From Sphingopyxis terrae subsp. terrae NBRC 15098 (GTDB lineage: Bacteria > Pseudomonadota > Alphaproteobacteria > Sphingomonadales > Sphingomonadaceae): a stretch of DNA of 64,000 nucleotides. The stretch lies in contig NZ_CP013342.1 in NCBI RefSeq assembly GCF_001610975.1, forward strand, positions 1,612,001 through 1,676,000, in the 5' to 3' direction. Of this stretch, positions 56,898-64,000 are shown one piece after another. The position numbers and the translations under genes are program-made. Every line of letters begins with the position of its first letter. Within the stretch, counting starts at the first letter, position 1. Below the pieces are notes generated by a model that saw nothing but the letters and a program-made list of their open reading frames with translations, was not told the DNA's origin and ran no database searches.

Positions 56898-57782
56898 TCA
56901 GAGGCCTGGCGGCGGTGTGCGGGTGCGCGTGCATTGACCGAGCGCGCCAAGGACGACGGCATAATCGGCGGCCGCTTTCTTGCGGTCTTCGGGAGCGGTG
57001 CCGCCGAGTTTGCTGAGCGGCAGGCTTCGCGGCAAGCCGCAGGCCAGGCGATACCAGCCGAGCGTGTTCTGGCGCGGAATCGGCGCGCTTTCGTCGACGA
57101 TCTCGCCGAAGGCGGCCGACCAGCGGCGCGACCCGTCGGCGGCGGTCAGGACGGTGATCGACACCGGTTCGCCGGTCTTGGTGTCGAGGAACAGCTGCGT
57201 CTCGCCCTCGCCGGGCAGTGTGCCGGGGACGTGGAAACCGTTGGCGATTCCGGTAATCGCGGGCGGGGCGCCGGGCTTGACCAGCTCGGTCAGGATCGCG
57301 CGCAGCCGCGATTCGGTCGCAGCGTCCCAAGGCAATTGGGCGTCGGGCGCGATCAGCTGGACGCTACCGGTGCTGCTGCTCCCCGCTGCCGCGCCCGCGA
57401 CCGGGCGGGCGAAAAGCAGCACGGGCTGCTTCTTTTTGAGCTTCGGCGGCTTGCCTTTTGCGTCGAGCGGAAGGTCGACAAGATAGCTGATCCGCGCCGC
57501 CAGCGGCCCCGATCCGCGAATCAGGCTGACCACATCGGCCTCGACATAGAATCGCGCAAAGCCCGCCGCGAGCCCCGGTGCCCGTTCGGCCTTAAGCAGC
57601 GCCGTGCTGTAGACACGCGCCTCGATCACCATCGGGGCAACTGTCGCCAGATCGGCGAGATCGGCATAGCTCCAGGGACTTTCGGTACCTGCGGCGGGTG
57701 TCGGAGTTTGGGCGTAAGCATTTGAAAAACAATTAGTAAACAAAGCAATGCCGGCCACGGTAGCCAGGGCGAGGGCGCGCAT
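56898..57782 (-). CDS. Hypothetical periplasmic protein
   Basis: A 294-residue product with a signal peptide ending near AYAQ (residue 25). No family is recognised. It starts SPWSYADLADLATVAPMVIEARV and has a Lys-rich loop (KGKPPKLKKKQPVLLFARP). Three or so cysteines lie in the mature part. The signal-peptide codons FTNCFSNAY come from an unusually AT-rich stretch (57712-57745). It lies 111 bases upstream of hom on the same strand. Confidence 0.72.
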   Translation of the reverse strand: MRALALATVAGIALFTNCFSNAYAQTPTPAAGTESPWSYADLADLATVAPMVIEARVYSTALLKAERAPGLAAGFARFYVEADVVSLIRGSGPLAARISYLVDLPLDAKGKPPKLKKKQPVLLFARPVAGAAAGSSSTGSVQLIAPDAQLPWDAATESRLRAILTELVKPGAPPAITGIANGFHVPGTLPGEGETQLFLDTKTGEPVSITVLTAADGSRRWSAAFGEIVDESAPIPRQNTLGWYRLACGLPRSLPLSKLGGTAPEDRKKAAADYAVVLGALGQCTRTRTPPPGL

Positions 57783-57869
57783 ATTCGATCCACCTTCTGT
57801 TCTATCCTGCCTCGAAAGGCGGCCAATTGCCCATCATGGACAAGTGCACATTAACCGCTGATAAAGGGT

Positions 57870-57898
57870 TTGCGAACTTCTCGCCACCGCGATAGGAC
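57870..57898 (+). promoter_or_regulatory. Predicted promoter of tonB-exbBD
   Basis: TTGCGA (57870-57875), 17 bases, TAGGAC (57893-57898) in the 267-base gap 57783-58049. It predicts a leader of about 145 bases. I saw no Fur-box-like palindrome. The rest of the gap holds nothing I can name. Confidence 0.42.
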
Positions 57899-58049
57899 GA
57901 GCGGTGAAGCGTCCGGCACAAACAGAACAAGCCGGTTGCTAAGCCATCGGGTCTGCGGAGCGCATCGGAAAATATCCGGGCAATTGGCAACCGAACCCGA
58001 TGGTGCGGATTTGGTGTCAGGATGATCTAGCAAGGAGCGTCGTCCCTGA

Positions 58050-58706
58050 ATGGCTTATGGTGATAATGTCGACCCTAAAAACAGGGTAGTGGCAATTGTC
58101 TTGGTGGGCTTGCTGACGGCAGTGCTGGGCTACGGCCTGGTGAACGGCCTGAATATCAGCATCGTCAAGAAAATTGCCGAAAAATTGGACGTGGTGGACG
58201 TCGAAGAGCCGCCGCCGCCGGAGGAGCCGCCGCCGCCGCCGCCGCCGGATAACAAGCTGCCGCCGCCGCCGCCGGTCGTGACGCCTCCGTCGCCGATCCC
58301 GCCGCCGAGCACCGCGAACCAGATCCAGTCGGTTCCGACGCCGCCGCCGGCGCCCCCGCCGCAGGTCTATACGCCGCCCGCGCCGCCGGCTCCGCCGCCG
58401 ACCCCCGACATGTCGAAGGGAGCGTCGCCGAAGGGGTCTCCGGGCCGCTGGGTGACGAACGACGACTATCCGCCGAGCGCGCAGCGTCAGGAACGCGAAG
58501 GGACGACGGGTTTCCGTCTGACCATTGGCACTGACGGCAAGCCCACCGGCTGCTCGGTCACTTCGTCCAGCGGTCACTCCGACCTCGACGATGCAGCGTG
58601 CAAGCTGCTGATGCGCCGCGCGAAATTCGCTCCGGCCGTCGATCGGAACGGCAATCCCACGACGGGTAGCTGGTCGAGCCGCTTTACCTGGAAGATCGAC
58701 CGCTAA
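58050..58706 (+). CDS. tonB: Energy transducer TonB
   Basis: Couples the proton-motive force to outer-membrane receptors. The 218-residue protein has one N-terminal membrane helix (VVAIVLVGLLTAVLGYGLV), a Pro-rich rod of residues 52-125 with long PPPP runs, and a C-terminal TonB domain (PPSAQRQEREGTTGFRLTIGTDGKP to RFTWKIDR). The domain has a Cys pair (GCSVT and DAACKLL) common in this clade. GGAG lies 12 bases before the ATG. Confidence 0.95.
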   Translation: MAYGDNVDPKNRVVAIVLVGLLTAVLGYGLVNGLNISIVKKIAEKLDVVDVEEPPPPEEPPPPPPPDNKLPPPPPVVTPPSPIPPPSTANQIQSVPTPPPAPPPQVYTPPAPPAPPPTPDMSKGASPKGSPGRWVTNDDYPPSAQRQEREGTTGFRLTIGTDGKPTGCSVTSSSGHSDLDDAACKLLMRRAKFAPAVDRNGNPTTGSWSSRFTWKIDR

Positions 58707-58778
58707 GCGCCGTTTTTCCTGAATTTTCCGGCAGCAATGCCGACCCCCGGTTTAGATTTTTTGAGAGGGAATATCGAA

Positions 58779-59588
58779 ATGTTCAATCTGATTGCGAACG
58801 CCGCTGCTGCGGCTGGTGCCCATGATGTCGGGATGAGCCTCATGCCCGCGTCGATGTGCGTCAAGAAAGAGGGCGAGAACCCCTATGGTCTCGTCCCGGC
58901 GCTGTGCGAAGGCGGTATCGTGTCGCAGATCACCTTCCTCGTCCTGCTGATCATGTTCATCGGCACGCTGTACATCCTGTTCACCAAGCTGTTCGAACAG
59001 AATAAGGTGATCAACCAGGGCAAGGCAGTCGACGCGAACTTCTGGCGTGCGCCGACCCTCGCTGAAGGTATGAACAAGCTTGAAAAGAACAGCGCCTATC
59101 GTCAGGTCGTCGAAGACGGTCTGCGCGCCAACGAAGAGCATAACAAGCTGACCGACCCGGTCGAAGCGCATGACTGGATGCACGGCACGCTCGAGCGTTC
59201 GCAGAACCACATCAACTCGAAGCTCAACGGCGGCCTCGCCTTCCTCGCGACCGTCGGTTCGACCGCGCCGTTCGTCGGTCTGTTCGGTACGGTTATCGGT
59301 ATTCTTCGCGCCCTCGTGAAGATCGGTGCATCGGGCCAGGCCTCGATCGACACCGTCGCCGGCCCGGTCGGTGAAGCGCTCATCATGACCGCCATCGGTC
59401 TGATCGTCGCGGTTCCCGCGGTTCTCGCCTTCAACTGGCTCCAGAGCCGCAACAAGGCGATTGCTCGCCGTCTGTCGACCTTCTCGAACGACGTGCTCGG
59501 CTCGATCATGTCGGGTGGCCAGGTGAAGCCGGCGATTGCCGCTGCGCCCGCCAAGGCTGCTCCCGCCGCTGCGCCGAAGAAGGCCTAA
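58779..59588 (+). CDS. exbB: Biopolymer transporter ExbB / TolQ-MotA family proton channel
   Basis: Pentameric proton channel subunit with TonB and ExbD. The 269-residue protein has a first membrane helix (ITFLVLLIMFIGTLYILFTKLF) and the conserved pair GGLAFLATVGSTAPFVGLFGTVIGI and EALIMTAIGLIVAVPAVLAFNWL. The tail is Ala/Pro/Lys. A periplasmic N-terminal pair of cysteines (MCVKKEG and LCEGG) is unusual against E. coli ExbB. ATG 58779 follows GAGGGA. Confidence 0.95.
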   Translation: MFNLIANAAAAAGAHDVGMSLMPASMCVKKEGENPYGLVPALCEGGIVSQITFLVLLIMFIGTLYILFTKLFEQNKVINQGKAVDANFWRAPTLAEGMNKLEKNSAYRQVVEDGLRANEEHNKLTDPVEAHDWMHGTLERSQNHINSKLNGGLAFLATVGSTAPFVGLFGTVIGILRALVKIGASGQASIDTVAGPVGEALIMTAIGLIVAVPAVLAFNWLQSRNKAIARRLSTFSNDVLGSIMSGGQVKPAIAAAPAKAAPAAAPKKA

Positions 59589-59707
59589 GACTCTCGCGCT
59601 CCGTCGGCCGCTCAGGCGATCGGCGGGGCCGCTGGACAGCGACAGGCGCGCTTCGGCAGGCTTTTCGCAGGTCCATGACAGTAATTTTGTGACAGGATGC
59701 TAATCCT

Positions 59708-60199
59708 ATGGCGATGAGTGCAGGCGCAAAGGGCGAAGATGCCCCGATGTCCGACATCAACACGACGCCGCTCGTGGATATCATGCTTGTGCTTCTCATC
59801 ATCTTCCTCATCACGGTTCCCGTGGTGTTGGAGACGGTGGAGCTCAAGCTGCCCGACGTCGCTTTTGAGCCGACGACGACGAAGCCCGAGAATGTGAACA
59901 TCTCGGTTCGAGCGGGCGCAACCCCCGGTAGCTGCGAAGTATATTGGGGCCAGTCTCCGGTCGATTCGCGCGAATTGCTCAAGCGCGGTCAAGACAAGCT
60001 TGAAAAGCTTCTCAACGATATCGGCGGGCCCCAGAATATCACCGAAGAGAACTTCCCCGAAGTGCATATCCGCGGCGACATCAATACGCCGTACCAGTGC
60101 ATCGGCGGTGTGATCTACACGATGCAATATGCCGGTTTCCAGAAGATCGGGTTCATTTCGGAACCTGCCCCTGGTTCGGCTACGCTGGGCCGCCTCTAA
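59708..60199 (+). CDS. exbD: Biopolymer transporter ExbD, first copy
   Basis: A 163-residue subunit: cytoplasmic start MSDINTTPLVDIMLVLLIIFLITVP with the essential Asp of the membrane helix (DIMLVLL), then a periplasmic domain. Two periplasmic cysteines (GSCEVYWG and YQCIGGV) may form a disulfide. The 119-base gap before it has no hairpin I would call a terminator. Confidence 0.94.
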   Translation: MAMSAGAKGEDAPMSDINTTPLVDIMLVLLIIFLITVPVVLETVELKLPDVAFEPTTTKPENVNISVRAGATPGSCEVYWGQSPVDSRELLKRGQDKLEKLLNDIGGPQNITEENFPEVHIRGDINTPYQCIGGVIYTMQYAGFQKIGFISEPAPGSATLGRL

Positions 60200-60231
60200 G
60201 GCGGTCCGCGAAGGAATGAAGGAATAGTCTC

Positions 60232-60657
60232 ATGGCTATGGCTGTTGGGGATCGGGACGATAATGAACCGATGATGGAAATGAACACGACGCCGCTGATC
60301 GACGTCATGCTCGTTTTGCTCATCATGTTCATCATCACCATTCCGGTCCAAACCCACGCGGTGAAGATCGACCTGCCGGTTCCGACCGATTCGAAGAACA
60401 ATGTCGACCCGGAAAAGAACAAGATCATGATCGACCCCGCGGGGACGGTCACGTGGAACGGCGTTCCGGTCGATCTGGCGCAGCTTTCGGATTATCTCGA
60501 GCAGACGAAGGCGCTGCCGGTTGAACCCGAACTGCAGATCCAGCCGGACCCCTACGCCCGCTATATCGTGGTCGATCGCGTCATGGCGGTCGTGAAGCGT
60601 AGCGGCGTCGGCAAGCTCGGCTTCGTCGGTAACGAACAATATGGGCGCGTTTTCTGA
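60232..60657 (+). CDS. exbD: Biopolymer transporter ExbD, second copy
   Basis: A 141-residue paralogue (MEMNTTPLIDVMLVLLIMFIITIPVQ with the membrane Asp, then PVDLAQLSDYLEQTKALP and YARYIVVDRVMAVVKRSGVGKLGFVG). It differs clearly from the first copy and has no periplasmic cysteine pair. Tandem unlike exbD genes are typical of sphingomonads and Xanthomonas. A strong terminator follows. Confidence 0.94.
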   Translation: MAMAVGDRDDNEPMMEMNTTPLIDVMLVLLIMFIITIPVQTHAVKIDLPVPTDSKNNVDPEKNKIMIDPAGTVTWNGVPVDLAQLSDYLEQTKALPVEPELQIQPDPYARYIVVDRVMAVVKRSGVGKLGFVGNEQYGRVF

Positions 60658-60682
60658 TCGCTAGATCAGCGATGCGCCATTG

Positions 60683-60715
60683 AAGGGCCGCGGAGCGATC
60701 CGCGGCCCTTTTGCT
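60683..60715 (+). terminator. Rho-independent terminator of tonB-exbBD
   Basis: GGGCCGCGG (60685-60693) pairs with CCGCGGCCC (60700-60708), loop AGCGAT, with AA/TT extension and a TTTTGCTTT tail. It starts 26 bases after the second exbD stop. Confidence 0.92.
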
Positions 60716-60843
60716 TTGCCCGGCGTGAAAGCGCTTGGCGCGGCAGCTTCGACGGGGCATCCTGCGGGCCTGGGAACGAACGCCGCGCTGCGGCGTAGGA
60801 TTTTCGCAAGCGCCGCACCGCGCCAATGATGGGGAGCCGATCG

Positions 60844-61407
60844 ATGAAGCCTGCCGCCACTTTCCGACCGACGATGACCGCCGCGCTGTGCGTAGCCTCG
60901 CTGCTCGCCCTTGGCGGCTGCGCCAGCGGATCAAAGGGGCCGACGACGACGATGCCCCCGTCCGACGCCCATGCGCAGCTTTACGACGCCTCGGGCGCCG
61001 ACCGTGGGCGCGTCGATATCTACAAGGATGGAACGGGCCTGCGCATCGAACTGGTCGCGCGCGGCTTTGCACCTGGCACATATGGCATGCATCTGCACGC
61101 CGTCGGCCAATGCACCCCGCCCGATTTCACCAGCGCCGGCCCGCACTGGAACCCGACCCATGCCCAGCATGGCCGCGACAACCCGATGGGCGCGCATCAC
61201 GGCGATCTGCCCAACCTCGTCGTCGAATCGGGAACGATCGGCCGCGCGACGCTGCAGGTCGTCGGCTCGCGCCTGACCGGCGAGGGCGGGCTGCTCGATG
61301 CCGACGGCGCGGCGTTCGTCATCCACGCCGGTCCCGATGATTACAAGACGGATCCGAGCGGTAACAGCGGCGGCCGCGTTGCCTGCGGCGTGATCACGGC
61401 CGGATAA
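60844..61407 (+). CDS. sodC: Superoxide dismutase family protein (Cu/Zn type), predicted lipoprotein
   Basis: Disproportionates superoxide in the periplasm. The 187-residue protein has a lipobox (LLALGGC, Cys26). The metal-binding set is intact: His83 and His85 in MHLHAVGQC, His101, 106 and 109 in GPHWNPTHAQHG, His118/119 and Asp121 in AHHGDLPNL, and His161 in IHAGPDDY. Cys90 and Cys181 form the conserved disulfide. ATG at 60844 has GGGGAG seven bases upstream; an ATG at 60826 is a worse start. The lipid anchor is inferred from the lipobox. Confidence 0.92.
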   Translation: MKPAATFRPTMTAALCVASLLALGGCASGSKGPTTTMPPSDAHAQLYDASGADRGRVDIYKDGTGLRIELVARGFAPGTYGMHLHAVGQCTPPDFTSAGPHWNPTHAQHGRDNPMGAHHGDLPNLVVESGTIGRATLQVVGSRLTGEGGLLDADGAAFVIHAGPDDYKTDPSGNSGGRVACGVITAG

Positions 61408-61438
61408 GCAGCGGCATATCGGCGTTGCGCGGGCGCAG

Positions 61439-63043
61439 TCAGGCGGCCGCGTTCGCCGCGCGCTCGGCAATCGTCGCTTCGGCCTGCGGCACCGTGCGAT
61501 AAGCATAGATCAGCAGCGCCAGCGCGATCGGCGCGACGCCGATCAGCGACAATATGCCGGTCCGCAGGTCACCCACGGGCTTGCCATCGACTATCGTGCC
61601 GGCGAGGTCCGAAATCTGCCCGACCATGTAGGGACCAAACGACAGGCCGACGAGTGTCGTGCCGAGGAAGAAGGCGGCGGTCGCCGTCCCGCGCATGCGC
61701 GGCAATACCAGATCCTGCGTGGTTGCGGCGGCCGCGCCCAGCGCTGCGGCACCGAACATGCCGGCAAGGAAGTTCATCGCATAGAAGATGAAGCTGCTTT
61801 CGGTCGTGTAACCGATCCAGATCGGGATGATCGGCGCGACAACGCCGAATATGATCGTCAGAATGCGGCCCGCCGGATTGCGCGCGCGCAGCGCGTCGGC
61901 GATGCGGCCCCCCAGAATTACCCCGACGAACCCTGCAAGCGCACCATTGGCGCCGAGAATGAATGCCAGTTCCTGCTTGGGCAGCTTCAGCACAAGCTCG
62001 GCATAGGGCGGTGACCAGAAGGCGAGAGCATAGGCGGCAAGGCTCACCAGCCCGTAACCCAGCGTCGTGCAGATGAAGGCTGGCGTGCCCCAGATCAGAC
62101 GGAAGGTCGCAGGATCGCGCGCGCGCAGCGTCGAGGCCCATGAAAAGACGGCGTAATAGCCAAGCCCGACCGCCGACCATTGCGGGAAATTGCCCGTCAG
62201 GCGAATCATCCACCACGCAAAGGCGGCGATCACGGCGGCGAAGCCGATGTTTACCGCCAGTGCGGTCGGGCCGCGCTGTGCGGCGCCGAAAAGGGTGAAG
62301 GGCGGAACGATCGTTGACAGGTCGCGAAAGAATTCGCGGAAAGGATGGGGCGAACTGTGGCTCGCGACTCCGTCCATCGCGCCGCGCGCGGGTTCGCGCA
62401 GCGTTGCGACCCACAGAGCGACGAGCAGGCCGGGAATGCCGACGGCCAGAAATGCGCCGTGCCAGCCGACCAGCCCCATCGGCCCGCCGTTCGGCCAGGT
62501 GCGGTTCCACGCCTCGACGATCGAGGCGCCGATGAACAGCGAAACGCCGCCGCCAAGGTAAAGCCCCGACGAATAGATGGCGAGCGCGGTCGCCTTCTGC
62601 CGCTTGGGGAAATAGTCGGATATCAGCGAATAGGCGGTCGGGCTGGCGGTCGCTTCGCCGACGCCGACGCCCATGCGGGCAAAGGTCAGCGTTACCTGAT
62701 TGCGTGCGAACCCCGACAGGGCGGTCATCGTCGACCAAAGTGCGAGGCCGATCGACAGCAGCTTCACGCGGTTCCAATTGTCGGCGAGGCGTCCGAGCGG
62801 GATGCCGAACAGCGCATAGAAGACCGCGAAGGCGGCACCGCCGAGGAAGCCCATGTCGGCGTCGGTCAGGCCGAGGTCGGCCTTGATGTCGACCGCAAGG
62901 ATGCTGACGATCTGGCGGTCGATGAAGTTGAGGATATAAACGACGACGAGGACGCCGAGGACATACCAGCTGTATCCCGTCGCGCGCGGTTCGGTCTCCG
63001 CACTTTCGAAGCCTGTCCCCGGATCGTTGCTCGTCTCAGCCAT
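61439..63043 (-). CDS. MFS transporter, spinster-like
   Basis: A 534-residue inner-membrane carrier with 12 or more hydrophobic segments. FIDRQIVSILAVDIKADLGLTDADMG and the motif GRLADNWNRVKLLSIGLALWS are typical of the spinster/Spns branch, often placed near catabolic genes. The substrate cannot be told. ATG at 63043 has GGGAG 11 bases upstream; an ATG at 63067 would add eight residues and lies about nine bases from a predicted transcription start. It diverges from the phosphatase gene. Confidence 0.9.
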   Translation of the reverse strand: MAETSNDPGTGFESAETEPRATGYSWYVLGVLVVVYILNFIDRQIVSILAVDIKADLGLTDADMGFLGGAAFAVFYALFGIPLGRLADNWNRVKLLSIGLALWSTMTALSGFARNQVTLTFARMGVGVGEATASPTAYSLISDYFPKRQKATALAIYSSGLYLGGGVSLFIGASIVEAWNRTWPNGGPMGLVGWHGAFLAVGIPGLLVALWVATLREPARGAMDGVASHSSPHPFREFFRDLSTIVPPFTLFGAAQRGPTALAVNIGFAAVIAAFAWWMIRLTGNFPQWSAVGLGYYAVFSWASTLRARDPATFRLIWGTPAFICTTLGYGLVSLAAYALAFWSPPYAELVLKLPKQELAFILGANGALAGFVGVILGGRIADALRARNPAGRILTIIFGVVAPIIPIWIGYTTESSFIFYAMNFLAGMFGAAALGAAAATTQDLVLPRMRGTATAAFFLGTTLVGLSFGPYMVGQISDLAGTIVDGKPVGDLRTGILSLIGVAPIALALLIYAYRTVPQAEATIAERAANAAA

Positions 63044-63082
63044 CTGGCACCGCGCTCCCTCAGTCATTATCGTTAGCCGCCA

Positions 63083-63130
63083 TGGCTAGCAGAGCCGCCG
63101 GGCAGCGCAAGTTGAAAACCGGTTCAACTT
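63083..63130. promoter_or_regulatory. Divergent regulatory region with an inverted repeat
   Basis: AAGTTGAA (63109-63116) and TTCAACTT (63123-63130) are exact inverted arms, six bases apart, the size of a TetR- or MarR-type operator. The -35 of a predicted minus-strand promoter, TTGCGC (63110-63105), 16 bases, TAGCCA (63088-63083), overlaps one arm. No regulator gene is adjacent. Confidence 0.4.
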
Positions 63131-63148
63131 TGTGAAGAAGGACATGAC

Positions 63149-63637
63149 ATGACCGACGACCGGGACGATGCGCCAGCCATCCTTTTTCTCTGCCTTGGCA
63201 ATATCTGTCGCTCGCCGCTGGCGGAGGGCGCGGCGCGCGCCGCCTTTGCCGACGCCGGAATCGCGATGCGGCTCGATTCTGCGGGGACTGGCGACTGGCA
63301 TCTCGGTCACCCGCCCGACGCCCGCGCGCAGGCGGAGGCACGGCGGCATGACGTCGATATCGGCGATCTGCGCGCGCGCCAGCTCGTGCGCGGCGACTTT
63401 CACCGCTTCGATCTGATCCTGGCTGCCGACGCCGACAATCTGCGGACCGCGCGTGCGCTCGCCCCGGCGGACGCGACGGCGCGGCTGATGCTGATGCTCG
63501 ATCTCGTACCCGGACGGGCGGGCGAGAGCGTGACCGATCCCTATTATGGCGCCGACGATGGCTTTGCCGAAACCTGGGCCGATGTCAGCGCGGTTGCCGC
63601 CGCGCTGGTTGCCGCGACCGGGTCGTCGAGCGGATAG
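63149..63637 (+). CDS. Low molecular weight protein-tyrosine-phosphatase
   Basis: A 162-residue cytoplasmic phosphatase with the loop CLGNICRS (Cys15 to Arg21, C-x5-R) and the general-acid region DPYYGADDGF. Length and motifs match the family; the substrate is unknown. GAAGGA precedes the ATG. Its 3' end overlaps the converging ThpR gene by 94 bases. Confidence 0.93.
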   Translation: MTDDRDDAPAILFLCLGNICRSPLAEGAARAAFADAGIAMRLDSAGTGDWHLGHPPDARAQAEARRHDVDIGDLRARQLVRGDFHRFDLILAADADNLRTARALAPADATARLMLMLDLVPGRAGESVTDPYYGADDGFAETWADVSAVAAALVAATGSSSG

Positions 63638-64000
63638 CGCGCGATCGGATGATAGCGCGACCCGCCATGGCCAAGCTCGCTCTCATAAAGGGTGACATGA
63701 CCGAAGACGAAGTCGGGCGTCGCCAGATCGCCGTTCAGGGCAAGAAAGGGTGCGACGGGCCCCGATCCGCGATTGAGCCGCGCCAGCGTGACATGCGGCA
63801 GAAAGGCGCGCGTCTCCTTCTCGATCCCGATGCGCGTCAGCAATTGGTCAACCTTGCGGTGCAGCGCCGCGACCGGTTCGGCGGGCTCAACCCCTGCCCA
63901 CACCATGTGCGGCCGCCCATGACGCTCGAACAGGCTGACCCCCGCGATGCGTGCGGCGATGGCGGGGGCGTGCAACGCGCCGAGCGCCGCGGCGACATCC
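63544..64000 (-). CDS. thpR: RNA 2',3'-cyclic phosphodiesterase ThpR (start outside the window)
   Basis: Two-histidine 2H phosphoesterase that opens 2',3'-cyclic RNA ends. The frame is open to the window edge, so the N-terminus with the first HxT motif is missing; about 151 residues are visible. The second motif HVTLARL and RPHMVWAGVEPAEPVAALH are clear. The last 20 or so residues after ARYPL (SAAATALTSAQVSAKPSSAP) are an extension that is antisense to the phosphatase gene and may be fortuitous. Confidence 0.88.
   Translation of the reverse strand, partial: DVAAALGALHAPAIAARIAGVSLFERHGRPHMVWAGVEPAEPVAALHRKVDQLLTRIGIEKETRAFLPHVTLARLNRGSGPVAPFLALNGDLATPDFVFGHVTLYESELGHGGSRYHPIARYPLDDPVAATSAAATALTSAQVSAKPSSAP

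Noticed and set aside
60441..60460. CACGTGGAAC in the second exbD gene, a possible fourth parS
   Set aside because: Only the right half matches; five of six left-end bases differ from the palindrome.

Overview
The window is GC-rich bacterial chromosome from an alphaproteobacterium, most likely order Sphingomonadales and close to Sphingopyxis or Sphingomonas. This rests on protein sequence character, the hemE/ppsR-flanked replication origin, the parAB-rsmG-mnmGE cluster with TGTTCCACGTGGAACA parS sites, the tonB-exbB-exbD-exbD cluster, and families such as DUF6489, DUF1491, DUF1489 and the ubiquinol-cytochrome c chaperone. I name no species.

Layout. 1-4.0 kb: the end of a malic enzyme (maeB), then bamE, a cytochrome bc1 assembly chaperone, a YceD-like gene and a secreted SRPBCC protein. 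4.0-21.0 kb: one long minus-strand translation block, read from high to low coordinates as rpsL-rpsG-fusA-tuf (str), a terminator, then a complete S10-spc series rpsJ...rplO-secY-adk. It carries two insertions: a repeat-bearing spacer between rpsJ and rplC, and a small DUF1737 gene between rpmD and rplO. The alpha operon does not follow adk. 21.3-31.8 kb: mixed metabolic, repair and stress genes, including a DNA glycosylase, amidohydrolase, dapD, gpmA, an hsp20 with a likely RNA thermometer, an M14 peptidase cluster, a cell wall hydrolase, ptsN and hpf. 31.1-34.7 kb: ppsR-maf-aroE-coaE-dnaQ, overlapping by ATGA or TGATG at each junction except coaE-dnaQ.

34.66-35.0 kb is the likely chromosomal origin, oriC: three perfect DnaA boxes, weaker boxes and an AT-rich stretch between ppsR and hemE. 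Strand use fits: genes to the left are mostly minus and genes to the right mostly plus, so both arms are transcribed mainly with the forks. To the right lie hemE-hemJ-rho, a monooxygenase and terC, then mnmE-mnmG-rsmG-parA-parB with three perfect parS sites 9-12 kb from oriC.

48.6-53.1 kb holds a compact, atypical chaperone-usher-like cluster: a DUF4402 pilin-like protein, a PapD-like chaperone and a large usher-like outer-membrane protein. 53.1-57.8 kb has glpX, hom and three uncharacterised genes. 57.9-60.7 kb is tonB-exbB-exbD1-exbD2, which energises outer-membrane transport. The window ends with a Cu/Zn superoxide dismutase lipoprotein, an MFS transporter, a low-molecular-weight phosphatase and a partial ThpR ligase.

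I saw no rRNA, tRNA, CRISPR array, insertion sequence or prophage. Several spacers share one promoter form, TTGNNN-N16/17-TA(G/A)(G/C)NN; in at least one case the predicted transcript starts almost on the start codon.
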